64,000 nt of DNA from Platycnemis pennipes (GCA_933228895.1 OW121852.1:131993544-132057543), one strand, 5' to 3'; positions 1 to 11,037 are shown, counted from the stretch's first letter. Notes: a model not told the origin generated them from the sequence alone. Translations and numbers: made by a program.

Positions 1-380
1 CGAAGATTGAAAGCGTTGAAACCATAAGGTATTTAGGTGTAACAATTACTAAAGATTTATCGTGGGGAAGACGCATCCGGGAAATATGCGGCCGAGTTAA
101 GAGAAAGTAGAAGATTTATAAAAAGGGTACTTGGGAAATGTGATGAGAAGACAAAAGAGCGATGTTACTTTTCACTAGTTAGGCCCCACCTTGAGTATGC
201 AGCCAGTGTATGGGATCCGAATGAATTAGATTTGATCAGAGAACTAGACAAGGTGCAGCGTAGAGCAGCTAGGTTTGTTAAAAGGTGTCACGATAGGTTT
301 AGTAGTGAATCAGAATTTATAGAATAATTCAGTTTGAAATCATTATACGATCTTAACACAAAGTACAAATTTGCCGACCC
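1..380 (+). pseudogene. CR1/Jockey-like LINE, C-terminal RT fragment (left part)
   Basis: Decayed downstream part of a non-LTR retrotransposon ORF2. Translation in shifting frames gives the usual post-catalytic motifs: a YLGV-T-T-DLSWG-HIRE block, then LVRPHLEYAASVWDP, then LE-VQRRAARFVK. The same blocks occur in the copies at 5845-6570, 23549-24445 and 26478-27185. The fragment is cut by the window edge on the left. On the right it stops near 380, in the LSDRRLKF-equivalent region, and the next part of the same protein resumes near 685, so an RTE-like fragment appears to have inserted between them. Frameshifts and stops make it non-functional. The clade is inferred from motifs; CR1, L2 and Jockey are not separable by eye. 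Confidence 0.8.
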
Positions 381-384
381 GGTT

Positions 385-690
385 TTCTGTTACTCTTCTT
401 CCTAAGAAAATGCCTTCTGCATACCCCAAGAAGAAGACGGGACAACCTAAACAGTCAGATTATTGAGACATGATGGCCTGATGAAGATAATCGTTGAAGG
501 ACAAGCGAACGGGATGAATAGCAAAGGAAGGCCTCGTGTGAGATATATGGAACAAGTGATGAAGGATGTGAAAGAGATGAAATACGTATATATGAAGAGA
601 TTAGCCGATAGAAGAACTCAGTGGAGAGCTGCGTCAAACCAATCTGAGGATTGATGACCAATGATGATGATGATAAATAAATAAATTCAA
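385..690 (+). mobile_element. RTE-like LINE 3' end inserted in the CR1/Jockey-like copy
   Basis: The sequence aligns with the last part of the longer RTE-like copy at 19088-20013. It includes the RHDGLMK-IVEGQ, GRPR-RYMEQV-KDVKE and KRLADRRTQWRAASNQSED blocks, and ends in a stop followed by a short TGATGA-type microsatellite. These are C-terminal residues of an RTE-like endonuclease/reverse transcriptase. It sits between two consecutive pieces of another LINE (1-380 and 685-1107), so it is the younger insertion. It is 5'-truncated and lacks the RT and endonuclease domains. Confidence 0.75.
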
Positions 691-1107
691 TGTGTTGCAG
701 AAATTTGAAAGGATAGTCTGCTGACGATGTTAGATATGTATTAACAATTCCTGGGTATTTACTAGATTCGACCAGATAAATAAGATTAGAGGGATTGATT
801 GTCGTACCGATAGATTCAAAATGTCATTTTTCCCGCGTACTATAAGATAACACAGTAGGAAGCATAGCAAAGACATATTTTGGTGGTGAAATATTGTAAA
901 GTCGTGTGTAGTGTATGATGCATGTGTGAACAACCACACCATTCAATACTATGTAGATACTAACCATGTAGCAGCAGGTGACCCTATTATGTCAGATGTT
1001 TCCATCTAGTATGCTAGTGTCATGTCAGTAGTGCATGTTTGGTAATCTTCACCCTCTGCCACACACCCTCGCGGTGGATTTCAGGGTATAGCTTAGATGT
1101 AAATGAA
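685..1107 (+). pseudogene. CR1/Jockey-like LINE, C-terminus and 3' UTR (right part)
   Basis: This continues the LINE interrupted at about 380. The frame resumes with a KFE block equivalent to HKFQGNIFSDDV, then a stretch matching IDCRTDRFKMSFFPRTIR. A variant 3' UTR follows, similar to 4866-5017, and then the family 3' hairpin tail at 1046-1105 with a degenerate GATGTA-type end. It contains internal stops. The 3' UTR differs from that of the 3548-4063 copy, which implies at least two subfamilies. Confidence 0.75.
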
Positions 1108-1945
1108 TAAGATGGCGAAATAAGGAAGGAATTCGTTCGTTGTCAACATCGTATCCATTGGCCTGTACTCATGTTCTCCTGGAGGTGGAATGCGAAGTGG
1201 CTCTGGTCCTCTTCGGTTAACAATTCTACGCTTTCGAAATGTCGTGGTTTGCTTTGGACGTAAGGAAGATCGGTAGGCTGTGGAGCCCCAGAGGCCCTTC
1301 CCTCCCTCCACCTGGGGGCCTGGCCCCTCTTCCCAGCGCAAGACGTCGACCGCCGGGGAAGCTATTTCTGGGCGGTGGGATTTGGGAAGGGTCGTCCCTC
1401 GTCCCTCTCACTTCAGCTGCGAACTTCAGCAGGCCGAGCACCCATAAAAGTGTCAGTATTCTCCTGACATCTGTGGCAAACTTCAGAATGACTTCGGTAG
1501 TGTGAGTGGAGAGTGAACCGTAGGCCATTAACCCCCTGGTGGGGGTAATTAACGAAAAAATGCGTCGCCCACTCCATCTTTAATTCTTAATCATGAGTCA
1601 TAGATGCGTAGTCTACTATTGCAAGACTCCTGTTGTGACGATTTTGCTTTTCGCCTGTAATTTGGTTTGAGGCTCCTCTTTGCTCTACGAAGGGGGTAGT
1701 TTGGTCCGGATTACATGAAACTTTAGAAGAACTGGAGCGGCGATTTGCGTCAAGGGCAACGCAATGCACGCGTATTATGAATATCTTGGAACTTAAAAAT
1801 GCTTGCTAGATATTTTGTTTCTCCACTCTGTGTCCTACATGAGGTACTCTACTTAGTAGGGCGAGTATTTTGGTTTTTCTACGTTGGAGAATATCAATTT
1901 AAATGTAAACAATTAGAAAACTTTATTGTCTACTAGGAAATAAAC
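1108..1945. other. No gene recognised
   Basis: AT/GC-mixed sequence. Overlapping open frames of up to 100 codons at 1226-1528 lie on both strands over a GC-rich patch (about 1280-1400). None has a recognisable motif, and mutual overlap on opposite strands is typical of GC-rich noncoding DNA. Confidence 0.5.
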
Positions 1946-1998
1946 CCCTGCCACACGCCCGCGCGGTGGCTCGCATGGAATTACGTAAATGTAGATAA
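1946..1998 (+). repeat. Isolated LINE 3' tail
   Basis: CCCCTGCCACACGCCC-GCGCGGTGG followed by a degenerate GTAAATGTAGAT end. This is the family 3' hairpin tail without preceding LINE coding sequence, so it is either an extremely 5'-truncated LINE insertion or a SINE that borrowed the tail. Confidence 0.65.
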
Positions 1999-3547
1999 AG
2001 CCGGAAGCTTATAAGAAAATATTCTTCAATGTACTAGGTTGTAAATTCATTTCACCATCCGCACGCAAAAAAACGTTAGGTCCTATTAACCAGAAATCTG
2101 GTACCCGCAACCAAACTGAGCGGATATCTATGGACTTGTCGAATCGTCCGTTTGCTGAGACCAAACTGGTTTGGCTAAAAAGTTTGCTAAACGCAAATAA
2201 TCTGTTACCTACCATGGACGTCTTATAATTCATCTCGTGAAACTAAACAGTTGAATTTCATTATCTGTTTTAAACTCGTCGGTTTGGTACCGTGAACCGC
2301 TTGCATTTTGATTCGTGGAACTAAACTGTTTGTTTCCGGTAACGGTTTCAAACTCATGTGTCCTACCTGCCTATGTATCAATTGCGAAATGAGGCAAACA
2401 TGGTTCAATGATGCTATAAAATTATAAGTGAAAGAATACACAGGAAAACCGCCTGGACACAGACTATGGTAAAAAATGGTCGAAGTCGTATCAAAAACGA
2501 GCCAATACCACGTAACACTAAAGAAATCACACTGAAAGCCATTAAATCGTTTTAAAATATTGATATTAGCAACAGGAGTCCCTATTCTTATCGTAAACTC
2601 ACTCCTTTCAGTTCTTAAACAATCCTATCTTCTTAAACGGCTCTTTATAAGTAGGTTCTCTTAGCTGCGAACTGTTGAACTTACTTTACCAATGTCTCTT
2701 AAACAACTATGCACATAAGATTAGCTTCCTGTGAAATACGGAGCTAAAGAGGTCTACCACAGCCGACACCAACTTCAAATTGCGATTCCAGTTCGGTACA
2801 GCCGGAAGCCCCAACCGAACTAGTATGGTTGCCGCACCCCGACTATTCAACCGAAAGCGCTCGATCATCGCGACCAACGAGATCGGTCAGGACTCCCTTA
2901 CATTAGGTTCCATCAACCTAAAATTCTCGCAACCAAACAGAGTTCGGTACCCATAGACGAGCCATTTTTTTACGTGCGTGTATCGGCAGGATAAAGAGTG
3001 TCCCTCGTCATTCCACTTCGCCTGCGATTTCTTTTCAAGTGTTTCCCTTTGCGCAATCGAGGCTGACAGTTGTGTGCCACTTTGGTTATTTATCTATTGA
3101 ATTTCAGTTATCGCTTATCTCATTTCGTGCAGTCGCATTATCCGAGACCTTGGCGCGATAAAAGCGTGCGTTTCATATCGTTTTGAAGTCTTCTTTGCAT
3201 CGATTCCTGCGTTGGTTCGGAGGGCTGCCTTGTTTGCTACCGGCGTTCCAAGTTCTCTTGTGAACCACGGATCCTCTCCTCCTGCCGACCTGAAACTACC
3301 AGAGAGTTGAAGCGACTGTGAGTAGGGTTCCATTTGCTAATTGCTTGATCACTCGCTTTCTTCCACCCGTCTGTCCATCGATCATCCGCCCCTACTGGAG
3401 CAGAAAAAACGTTGGGACTGTAGCCTTCGGGATTAGTGCGTTTCAAATTAGCTCTCTCGTTGCATTTCTGGAATGACATGTGGCACTTTCATCCTGGAGT
3501 GCGAAAGTCAGTGTAAAGCAATATATGATTATATATAGATAATTATA
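1999..3547. other. No gene recognised
   Basis: About 1.5 kb with short open frames only. 2040-2440 contains repeated GGTTTGG/CCAAACC-like words (AAACTGGTTTGG, AACTAAACTGTTTG and relatives), suggesting a decayed low-order repeat. I recognise no motif. Confidence 0.4.
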
Positions 3548-4063
3548 TTAGCGTAACCAGTCTATTAAATGAATTGAAATGGGAATCATTGTCAGATCGC
3601 AGGTTGAAATTTAGACTTAATCTCTTCCACAAATTCCAAGGCAATATTTTCAGTGATGATGTTAAAAATATTTTACGAACCCCAACTTACTATGGCAGAC
3701 TGGACCATAATCATAAAGTTAGAGAAATTGATTGCCGAACTGACCGATTCAAAATGTCCTTTTTCCCTCGCACAATAAGAGATACGAATAACGGTAAATA
3801 TGTCCTATCGGAGAGTAGCAATGAATAGCATTGGTAGCTGCATGTTGGTATGAGTACTTAAAGCTAACCCTACTAACAGAATGTTTTTGCATGTTTGCTT
3901 TGCAATTTCTATCTTTTTTAAATAGTGTAGTTCTGACTACTATATTAATACTATTCCTTTTTTATGCATGATATGTAGTGCATGTTTGGTGAGCAATCAC
4001 CCCCTGCCACACACCCTTGTGGTGGCTTGCAGGGTATTATGTAGATGTAGATGTAGATGTAGA
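3548..4063 (+). mobile_element. CR1/Jockey-like LINE, 5'-truncated 3' end (reference copy)
   Basis: Contains the last ~92 codons of ORF2 (LNELKWESLSDRRLKFRL, then ILRTPTYYGRLDHNH, then CRTDRFKMSFFPRTIRD), ending at a TAG stop at 3826-3828. A ~200-bp 3' UTR follows, then the hairpin tail CCCTGCCACACACCCT-GGTGGCTTGCAGGG, and it ends in four GATGTA-type repeats. It is the least mutated 3' end in the window and was used as the reference for the hypermutated copy on the minus strand at 23549-24445. It is not functional because it lacks endonuclease and RT. Confidence 0.85.
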
Positions 4064-4091
4064 TGATTAGTATTTTTCCGGCGAATACTAT

Positions 4092-4235
4092 GAAGAAATG
4101 TTTCTCGGGCTTGCCACCGGTTAATAGGCTCCATTACTGCCAACGTTTCAAAGAGCGACTCGCTCTTCATCTTCAAGGCTTCTGAAGCAGCAATGGAGCC
4201 TATTAACCGGTGGCAAACCCGAGAAACATTTCTTC
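4092..4235. repeat. Foldback element with 44-bp inverted arms
   Basis: Arms at 4092-4135 and 4192-4235 are reverse complements with a single mismatch (C/T) over 44 bp, separated by 56 bp. The spacer holds its own hairpin, AAGAGCG-ACT-CGCTCTT (4151-4167). No clear target duplication is visible at the ends. It could be a miniature foldback transposon or a structured RNA hairpin. No coding sequence. Confidence 0.8.
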
Positions 4236-4719
4236 AATGTAAAGCAAGTCCAATGTAAAACGAGCATTGCCGCAAACTATAGAATATAATTGATATTCTT
4301 ACGTGGGTCATTTAAATCCATTGAGTCAAGTATTATAATGTCGATGGCATTAAAATGTAATATCGAGGGATAAATATTACCTCTACCAAACTTTTTCGAT
4401 TTATAAATGAGGGTTGTAACATTTAAAACAAGCAAAATCGAATATATAGGCACAATGTTCAAAATTCTATTTGAAAGTTTAAATTGTTATATACTTCATA
4501 AAATTGTTAATATATTACAATATGATCCTGTATTATACTTTTACAAATCAAGACCTTAAAAATAAACTCTTTGCACATCTATAGCTGTAATATTCTCGGA
4601 GGTATATTGTAAAATGTGTAGTCTCTTTTGCGAAATTCGAATTTTGCAACGTTGCAATTTCTTGTAACCGGTTGAATATTTTGCCTGGAGAGCAGTCTTT
4701 AGTGCGCGATGCCTGTACA

Positions 4720-4815
4720 TATTCACATTACTAACCCATTCATGATTTGTAGATGGAGATGAATCCTCGCGGTGGCTTGCAGGGTATCGTGTAGATGTAA
4801 ATGTGTAGATGAATA
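4720..4815 (+). repeat. LINE 3' tail, partial
   Basis: CCTCGCGGTGGCTTGCAGGG followed by TATCGTGTAGATGTAAATG. The left half of the hairpin is lost. It lies immediately upstream of another tail at 4866-5017, in the same orientation. Confidence 0.6.
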
Positions 4816-4865
4816 TATTTTTGTACATGATATTATAACCAATTATCCCGTTATTACTTCGTAGA

Positions 4866-5017
4866 TACCTACTAACCATCTAGCTGCATGTGGCGCTATT
4901 ATCTAGCATGTTTCCATGCAGTAGCCTAGTTGCATGTCAGTACTGCATGCTTCGTGATCTTCACCCTCTGTCACTCTCCCTCGCGGTGGCTTGTAGGGAA
5001 TTGTGTAGATGGAAATG
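4866..5017 (+). repeat. LINE 3' UTR and tail, second subfamily
   Basis: About 150 bp aligning with 950-1107: the ACTAACCAT...TGTTTCCAT and CATGTCAGTA-TGCATG words, then CACCCTCTGTCACTCTCCCT and CGCGGTGGCTTG. It ends in GTGTAGATGGAAATG. It carries no coding sequence. Confidence 0.65.
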
Positions 5018-5094
5018 AAATCGTGTTCGACCAATAGATAGGTGGGCGAACATAAGGTTTCGGAGCCGAAACTGAGGCAACTGGTAGGCACGCC

Positions 5095-5410
5095 GGAGTG
5101 ACAGAATCATTGGAATCTGTGCGGGTGTCATGGCAGCCTCTGCGCTCCTCATTAGGTGCCGCCGCGCGTCCTTGGCCGGGTTCATCGCCCTCTCGTGTCT
5201 GCATCATCTCCGCCTCACTTCCTTCCTGTCTCCCCCGCCGCCATTCACCTGACCACTGCTCATCCAGGAGCTCATTGACCTCACGCTGCTCCTCCTGCGC
5301 CGTTGTTTTGGTCCGCGCGCTCCGTACAGCGCAGTGTCGCCAACTCCCGTCCACTGATTCTTTCCCTGCTGCCGAGCTCTTGCCACTGGTGCTGGCGTCT
5401 AATGCTAGAT
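5095..5410. promoter_or_regulatory. GC/CpG-rich block
   Basis: A ~315-bp block rich in CpG and C-tracts inside AT-rich surroundings. Open frames on both strands (for example 5098-5529 plus and 4971-5597 minus) fully overlap and show no motif; the minus frame also runs into a LINE tail, so I treat them as chance. It could be an unmethylated regulatory or first-exon region, but nothing in the sequence proves a promoter. Confidence 0.25.
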
Positions 5411-5844
5411 ACAAAACTAGCCACTTGGTGAGGAAGTCGTGGGAAACATGGAAGATACACGGAGAGAGACAGTTGCGCGAAAGGCATAATTTATTTAGAA
5501 GAAGAGGGAAATATGTTGAACTTCCGTAGAAGTAAATGGTTATGAGATTTTTTTTATAGCAGTTAGGGACGGAATAAGTAAAATTCGTGAATTCCAAGAC
5601 AATGGTGCTTCAGTTTTGGTTTTATTGATTTTTCTTGCCTGCCCACCCTCTATTCCATATCATCCTTTCCAACCTATTCCATATCATCATCTGCTTTCCA
5701 GGTCGTGCAATTAACCGAAGGTACACGCTGTGTGTGGCTTTGAGGCAAATTTATTGTTGTTAATACATGCCATCCTTCGTTATTTGAAACCAAGTCATGC
5801 TTTAGCTTGCAGGCATGCATGATTTGGGCACATTGTAGTCACTT

Positions 5845-6690
5845 CGTTCATGGGGCATTTGGATAGTCAGGGATTGCTCATAAACAGCCAACATGGATTC
5901 CTGAAAGGTAAATCTTGCGAGACACAATTAGCGTATTTCGTACACGATATTTTAGTCTACGGCGAACACAGTACTGAAGTTGATGCGATATTTGTAGATT
6001 TTAAAAAGGCATTATAAAGTTCCTCATGATATTGAAGTCAGAGTTTTGGTATAAATGAAGACTTTGTATGTTGGGAAAAACAATTGTTAAGTGGTCGAGA
6101 GTAAAGGGTTGTCGTAGATGGTATCATGTCGGACAGAATCAAAGTCACATCGGGAGTTCCCCAGGGTAGTGTAATAGGTCCGCTTCTATTTCTTTTATTC
6201 ATAAACGATTTGGGTACCATAGTTAATAGCAAGCTTTGACGTTTTGCAGACGATGCGGTAGTGTACAGGGGCATATCAAAAGAAGAAGACATGAAATCGC
6301 TTAGCAAGGATTTATATGCAATTCAAGAGTGGTGTGACAAATGGCAGTTAGAACTTAACCATAAAAAGTGTGCAACTATTAATTTTTGGAGTAGGAATAA
6401 TTAGATGGAGCGATCCTATAAAAATAATAGCACGAAGATCGAAATCGTTGAAACAATAAGGTATTTAGGTGTAACAATCACTAAGGATTTATCGTGGGGA
6501 AGACACATCCGGGAAATATGCGGCCGAGCTAATAGAAAGCTAGGATTTATAAAAAGAGCACTTGGGAAATAACTGAGACCACCTGAGACTCTATAGTAGC
6601 ATGTTTGCATGTCTATAGTGCATGCTTGGTAATATTCACCCCCTGCCACACACCCTCGCGTTGGTTTGCAGGGTATCGTGTGGACGTTCA
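5845..6690 (+). pseudogene. CR1/Jockey-like LINE with RT core and 3' tail, internally deleted
   Basis: Contains the reverse transcriptase palm: a SQHGFLKGKSCETQL block, then D-IFVDFKKA, then [18 protein letters not shown], and the catalytic FADDAVVY box near 6245, followed by the CDKW-LELN-KKC and YLGVTITKDLSWGRHIRE blocks up to about 6570. Stops and frameshifts occur (TAA after FKKAL; TGA just before RFADD). At 6571 the sequence jumps straight into the 3' UTR, missing the ~150-codon C-terminal part present in the 26478-27185 copy. It ends with the hairpin tail at 6637-6687. Confidence 0.8.
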
Positions 6691-7620
6691 GTCATTGAAG
6701 TGGATCCCTCTGTCGCTGCGTTTCATCGTCTGGAGCGTCCTCGACCCTCTTGTGTCTGGCGCTTAGAGGACTTTTAAAAGCTGCAAATTAAAACACCCGA
6801 ACACTTGGCTTGTTGTCCCTCGTGGTGCCAGTGTAAACATATTGCTCGGGAACACATTTTCCTCGTCACGGAAGTAGGAAAAGATCGGTCCTGTCCCAGC
6901 GAGTGAAGAAGTCTTCAATATGTGTCGGGGCAGTGACTAGGACAAGAAGCACTTGTGTTTTATTAGTTTCCGCCATGGATACTTTGACGTCAGAGATAAG
7001 AACCCTTCGTCCTCTGAGAGGACTTCGATCCCCTTCTCGCAGAATGGTTGTGTTGGCGTGCGGGTACCTAGAGCCTGTGAAGTAGTGCCTTTAATGAGTG
7101 ACTCGTGGATCTAAGGTTTGCGTGCCGGGAAGCTGCACACTGACAGTTGACATGCTATCGTGGGATAAGGGATGCCGAATTTTACTTCTGCGTCGTTTAT
7201 TCGAGGCCGGCATGGCCCGCGGACCATGCGAAAATTTTGTTCGCCCATGGTGAAGTGTGGGCATGATGCAGTTTGTTTTCCTAAGGAAAGCTTTCGTGAT
7301 AGTGGTTCGCGGAAATCATAATCGGTCCTTCAGCGGCGAATGTTAGGCGGACGCTGCCATTGGTAAGCGATTTCCACGGTAGTAGCTTTTCGTTTTGAAG
7401 TGACCGTCGTCTTTCCAACTCTGTCCCCAAGCTTTCGTCATACGTTAAATTTCGCGGACGAGTCTGTATCATTTAAGCTCTTCTGGTCAGGAAAGGGCGC
7501 AATTATAAAGTAAGATATTGTCTGTATACGGATATACAGTTAAAGTTGTCTCAGTATCCTGAGGGTAGTATAACCCTTTTCTTTCGCTTTGTTGATCTCG
7601 ACGTATGAATTAAGTCGAAA
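6691..7620. other. No gene recognised
   Basis: Moderately GC-balanced unique sequence with only short open frames (60-63 codons at 6903-7085 and 7281-7472) and no motif. Nothing supportable. Confidence 0.4.
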
Positions 7621-7705
7621 GATTTCGGGCTGGCCGCTAAAAATCGGGCTTTATCTCCTGGCGCGGGTTCGGGGGACCCGGGCTCGAATCCCGGACAAGG
7701 TGGAT
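7621..7705 (+). repeat. tRNA-like T-arm / Pol III B-box relic
   Basis: 7678-7694 forms a perfect tRNA T-arm: 5-bp stem CCGGG/CCCGG around the 7-nt loop CTCGAAT. This also matches a Pol III B box except for C in place of the first T. The upstream bases do not fold into a clean anticodon arm and acceptor stem, so a tRNA-derived SINE fragment or tRNA pseudogene is more likely than a working tRNA. Confidence 0.4.
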
Positions 7706-7813
7706 GTGTTTTTAATGTGGAAATCTTGCTAATATGGATCGGGAATTGGGATCTCGACATTGAGTTTGAAATAATTGCGTCCGGCGTGGAATCATTATTG
7801 TTGAATACAACCC

Positions 7814-8247
7814 CAGGCAAGCACGTAGCCAGGGGGTTCTGGGGCTTAAGCCCTCCCGCTGTAATTTTTCCCAATACTTTTGTGGCTTTGATTTTAACTG
7901 GGCATGATAATCCGTATTACATTGCGTATACTTCAAGTGTTAAGTGTCTTGAAACGTGATCACTAATTTGAGTGTTGTTAATAATTGTTCTTTTCAATCT
8001 GATATGTATGTATTCGTTCAACTTATGTTCTGGGGCTGGTCAAATTAACTGCTTCATAACAAGATAACCAGTGAACTTTACCAGTGAGAAGAGATAGGAA
8101 TGGGCACTGTGAAAGTAAATACCAAGCACTGTAAATTAAGGGAAGAGATTTGTCTCATTTCGGCACCAAATGGGCAAAGCTGATTTGTTTCAAGCTACGC
8201 TACACTAGCCCTAGCCCCCCCGAAGCGAATTTCTGGCTACATGCCTG
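7814..8247 (+). mobile_element. hAT-like nonautonomous element, copy 1
   Basis: Ends resemble inverted repeats: CAGGCAAGCACGTAGCCAGG on the left and CTGGCTACATGCCTG on the right. The interior is reverse-complement homologous to 40992-41406 and to the shorter copy at 22695-22933; shared words include CCAAGCACT, GGGCACTGT and TTGTTTCAAG. No transposase is present. The hAT assignment rests on the 8-bp duplication at copy 2 and the CAGG...CCTG ends. The left TIR carries a 4-bp insertion relative to the right. Confidence 0.7.
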
Positions 8248-8250
8248 AAC

Positions 8251-8820
8251 CCCCAGGGCTGGTGTCCGAACACCTCGCGCTGAATTGGTTTCACTTGTAT
8301 TTCAAGGTGGTCGGAGGATTTGGACGTGGAAGAGAAAAAAATCTTATGAGCCTTCAACCAGGAAAAGGATAGAAGAAAAGGAATTTCTACTCTCACAAGA
8401 CATTATAACGAATTCTTTAAATATGTCAGAATGACGCCTGTTGTTTTTGACGAGCTACTGGAAGTTTCATGTCACATACTCAGGATAACTGCCGCATAGT
8501 TTTGGTTAAAAGGGAATTGACTTATTCTTTAATCATCTTGAATTCTCGTCCGGAGTGCAGTTTTCATCCTGTGATGTTTTCTTCCCATAATGCACGGCAA
8601 ATGTAAACAAAACACTACGAAAACGCTTAAACGAATGGCTACGAGACTGCGCCCTTGCATTAACTAACTCTAATGCATGCTAACTCTAATTAAACCTATC
8701 AGTACGCTAATTTTTCCGCAGCTTAACGCAGGTTTCGTGCTAATGTTTTCTATGAACGACGCCGTAACTGCTAGGGTACTGGAATCTAGCGCTAAGTGTA
8801 CGCTGACGTTAATTTCACGC
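8251..8820. other. No gene recognised
   Basis: AT-rich unique sequence with no open frame over 61 codons and no repeat I could pair elsewhere in the window. Confidence 0.4.
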
Positions 8821-9200
8821 GAATGTTTGCAATAAGCGGGGCTCAGGGCGAGCGCTTGCCGGGCAAGGAACCCAGAAGGCGCGCGTGCGAGATGTTGTGA
8901 GTGAGCGAACGACTCGCGAGTATAACGGTCGAAGCGGGTTCAAGTCCACTTGGGATCCCCGCCTCACCCCTCCTCGCGGAACTACTCCTCCCTCCCTCCC
9001 GCTGTGACGTATAACAGCCCCTATCCAGCACCTCCCCGCGCTATGCCGTGCGTTCCGAGTTCTTCGCCGTTTCCACCGTCAGGTGACTGCTACTTTCGCT
9101 GCCAAAGGTGAAGCGAGTGGCCGGTCCGGCGCATTGCAGTCTTGCGCGAGTTCCGGGAAGTGAGGTGGTGTGCTACGCTGGATGATTATCGAGGGATGTC
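8821..9200. promoter_or_regulatory. GC/CpG-rich block
   Basis: CpG-dense segment with C-tracts at 8940-9060. A B-box-like word (GGTTCAAGTCC, about 8937-8947) is present without a matching stem. No coding signal. It resembles the other GC blocks in the window and could be a regulatory or first-exon region of an unseen transcript. Confidence 0.25.
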
Positions 9201-10435
9201 TCGGGTGCTGACCCAATGGGGTCCTTCACCATATTTGTTTTATTGCCGAATCTGATAGAGTTTGTAAAATAAAAAGACCCGTATTTTTCCATTGTTTGTT
9301 CCGTCAATTGTTTCTCGAATTATAGGCGGCGAAAAACTGATGTTTTTAACCCTTTCGGAAAAGTGGGCGTGGTGCAACCTCTGACGTATATCGACTTCGT
9401 CCAATCACAGCTGAGCCCGCGAAGCTACTTCGCTTTATCGAAATGGAGGGGGGGACGCAGCTGACTCTGCCAATAGGAGCAGTTGTGACAGCATCTGTGC
9501 GAGCAGACCTTCCGAGAACCCCCCTCCACTCCCTTCCCTTCCCCTAAAAGTAGTCAAGGACGGGAGGAAAATGACGTCAATGTTATCAAAGCAGCCTCTT
9601 CGGTGGGCGTCTCCCCTTGCTTATTTTAATTTTTGATTTATGAGTGAATGGTTGTGGTTAGAATATTAATTTTTTCACTAAAATTCTTTTTTCGTTTCCA
9701 TCTAACAATTTCGTGTACAAAATTGCTATTTCGGTTCCGAGTAAACGCTCCCATTGTTTTCTCCTGACATAGAATGTTTGCCCGGTACCCACCAATATTT
9801 TGAAGCCCGAGCCCCTTAGAGTATCCTCTTCGAATATGCTCGATTTAGGGATGAAGTTAGTTTGCTGTTGTTCGATATTTTCATCCGAGAAGGAAAGGCT
9901 CGGTTGTGACCCAAACCACTTTTCCCCGAGCAAATCAACTCCTGCAGGTTAACATTGTCTGAAGTAGTTAAACTTATTTATCTCTGCCTGCCGTTCAGTG
10001 TTCACCGTATGGATTGATTAAAAATCACTTTGAATTGGTTATAATAGTTATATATCGGCTTGCCCTAGGAATGTATTTCGTCGCATGGATCGGAAATTGC
10101 TCCCTATCGCACTTCTCCTCACGCTGGAGTGCTGGTTATTGATATGCAATTCATGGACGAAAGGTAGAGCTGTTAAACATTGTCACTCGGTGCCGAGAAC
10201 TATCTTTTACCCGCTCTGTATCTCCCCCTCCTGTATGCATTCCTTCCACGAGTGGACTTGACATCCCCTTGTTTTACATGATAATGACTAGCTTCTCCAT
10301 GTATGACAGACATGTACTTAATTACCGCAATGGTACCTGGCGGAAATTTGAATGTGGATTTTAGATTTTGATGTATATGAGTAGCTGGAAGTGATATTTT
10401 GGCATGTTCATCTTTTAACATTACTGACTCATAGG
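9201..10435. other. No gene recognised
   Basis: Mixed sequence. 9340-9620 contains GACGTCA/GACGTAT words and C-runs. A 91-codon minus-strand open frame at 9658-9933 has no motif and an ordinary AT-rich composition. Nothing further can be supported. Confidence 0.4.
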
Positions 10436-10499
10436 AAATGCTCTGGGAAATACAAATTATTTAATATATTTAAGGAAATTCCTCATTAATTCATAGTTA

Positions 10500-10985
10500 T
10501 TGCGTTACTTTATAGAGACTATTTATTAAAATGTCCAAAAATTTACTGTCACGCACTTTTTTATGTTCGGTTCTAGTTTCCATTTATCGCACCACGCCTG
10601 AATTGCTACGAGGTCTTTTTCTAACGATGCCTTGTCTCCCGGACTGCTAATTTCTGTATGCACTACTGCATCGTCTGCGAAAAGCAGAATTCTACTGTTT
10701 ACTACAACACTGCCGTGGTCATTGATATATAAAAGAAATAATAGTGGGCCTATCACACTTCTCTGGGGAACACTTGATGTGACACTAACTATATTGGACA
10801 TGATACCGTCTATAGCAACTCTCTGTTCGCAGCCGACTAAGAATTGATTAATCCAGCATACTACGTGTTTATCTATACCGCAACTTTCTAGCTTTAAGAG
10901 CAATCTGTCATGAGGTACTCTATCAAAGGCTTTTTTTTAAATCGAAGAATATCGCATCAACCTGAGCATTATTTTCTCCTCTTAT
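10500..10985 (-). pseudogene. CR1/Jockey-like LINE RT core fragment
   Basis: On the minus strand, an open 125-codon stretch (10526-10903) carries the RT palm: LLKLESCGI--HVVCWI-QFL, then [18 protein letters not shown], the catalytic box FADDAVV, then WCDKWKLEPN-KKC. Upstream (10904-10975), after a frameshift, the preceding block IFFDLKKAFDRVPHD is recognisable. The canonical VPQGS is VPQRS here. Endonuclease and C-terminal parts are absent and no 3' tail follows on the low-coordinate side, so this is an internal fragment. Confidence 0.85.
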
Positions 10986-10986
10986 T

Positions 10987-11037
10987 CCCCCTGCCACACA
11001 CCTTTATGGTGGCTTGCAGGTTATTATGTAGATGTAG
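10987..11037 (+). repeat. Isolated LINE 3' tail
   Basis: CCCCTGCCACACACCTTTAT then GGTGGCTTGCAGG and a TTATGTAGATGTAG end. It is in the opposite orientation to the neighbouring RT fragment, so it is a separate insertion. Confidence 0.7.

Noticed and set aside
4971..5597. 208-codon minus-strand open frame
   Set aside because: It includes antisense LINE tail sequence and overlaps a 143-codon plus-strand frame; no motif.
8930..8965. B-box-like word GGTTCAAGTCC as a possible tRNA
   Set aside because: No T-arm stem, acceptor or anticodon arm can be formed around it.
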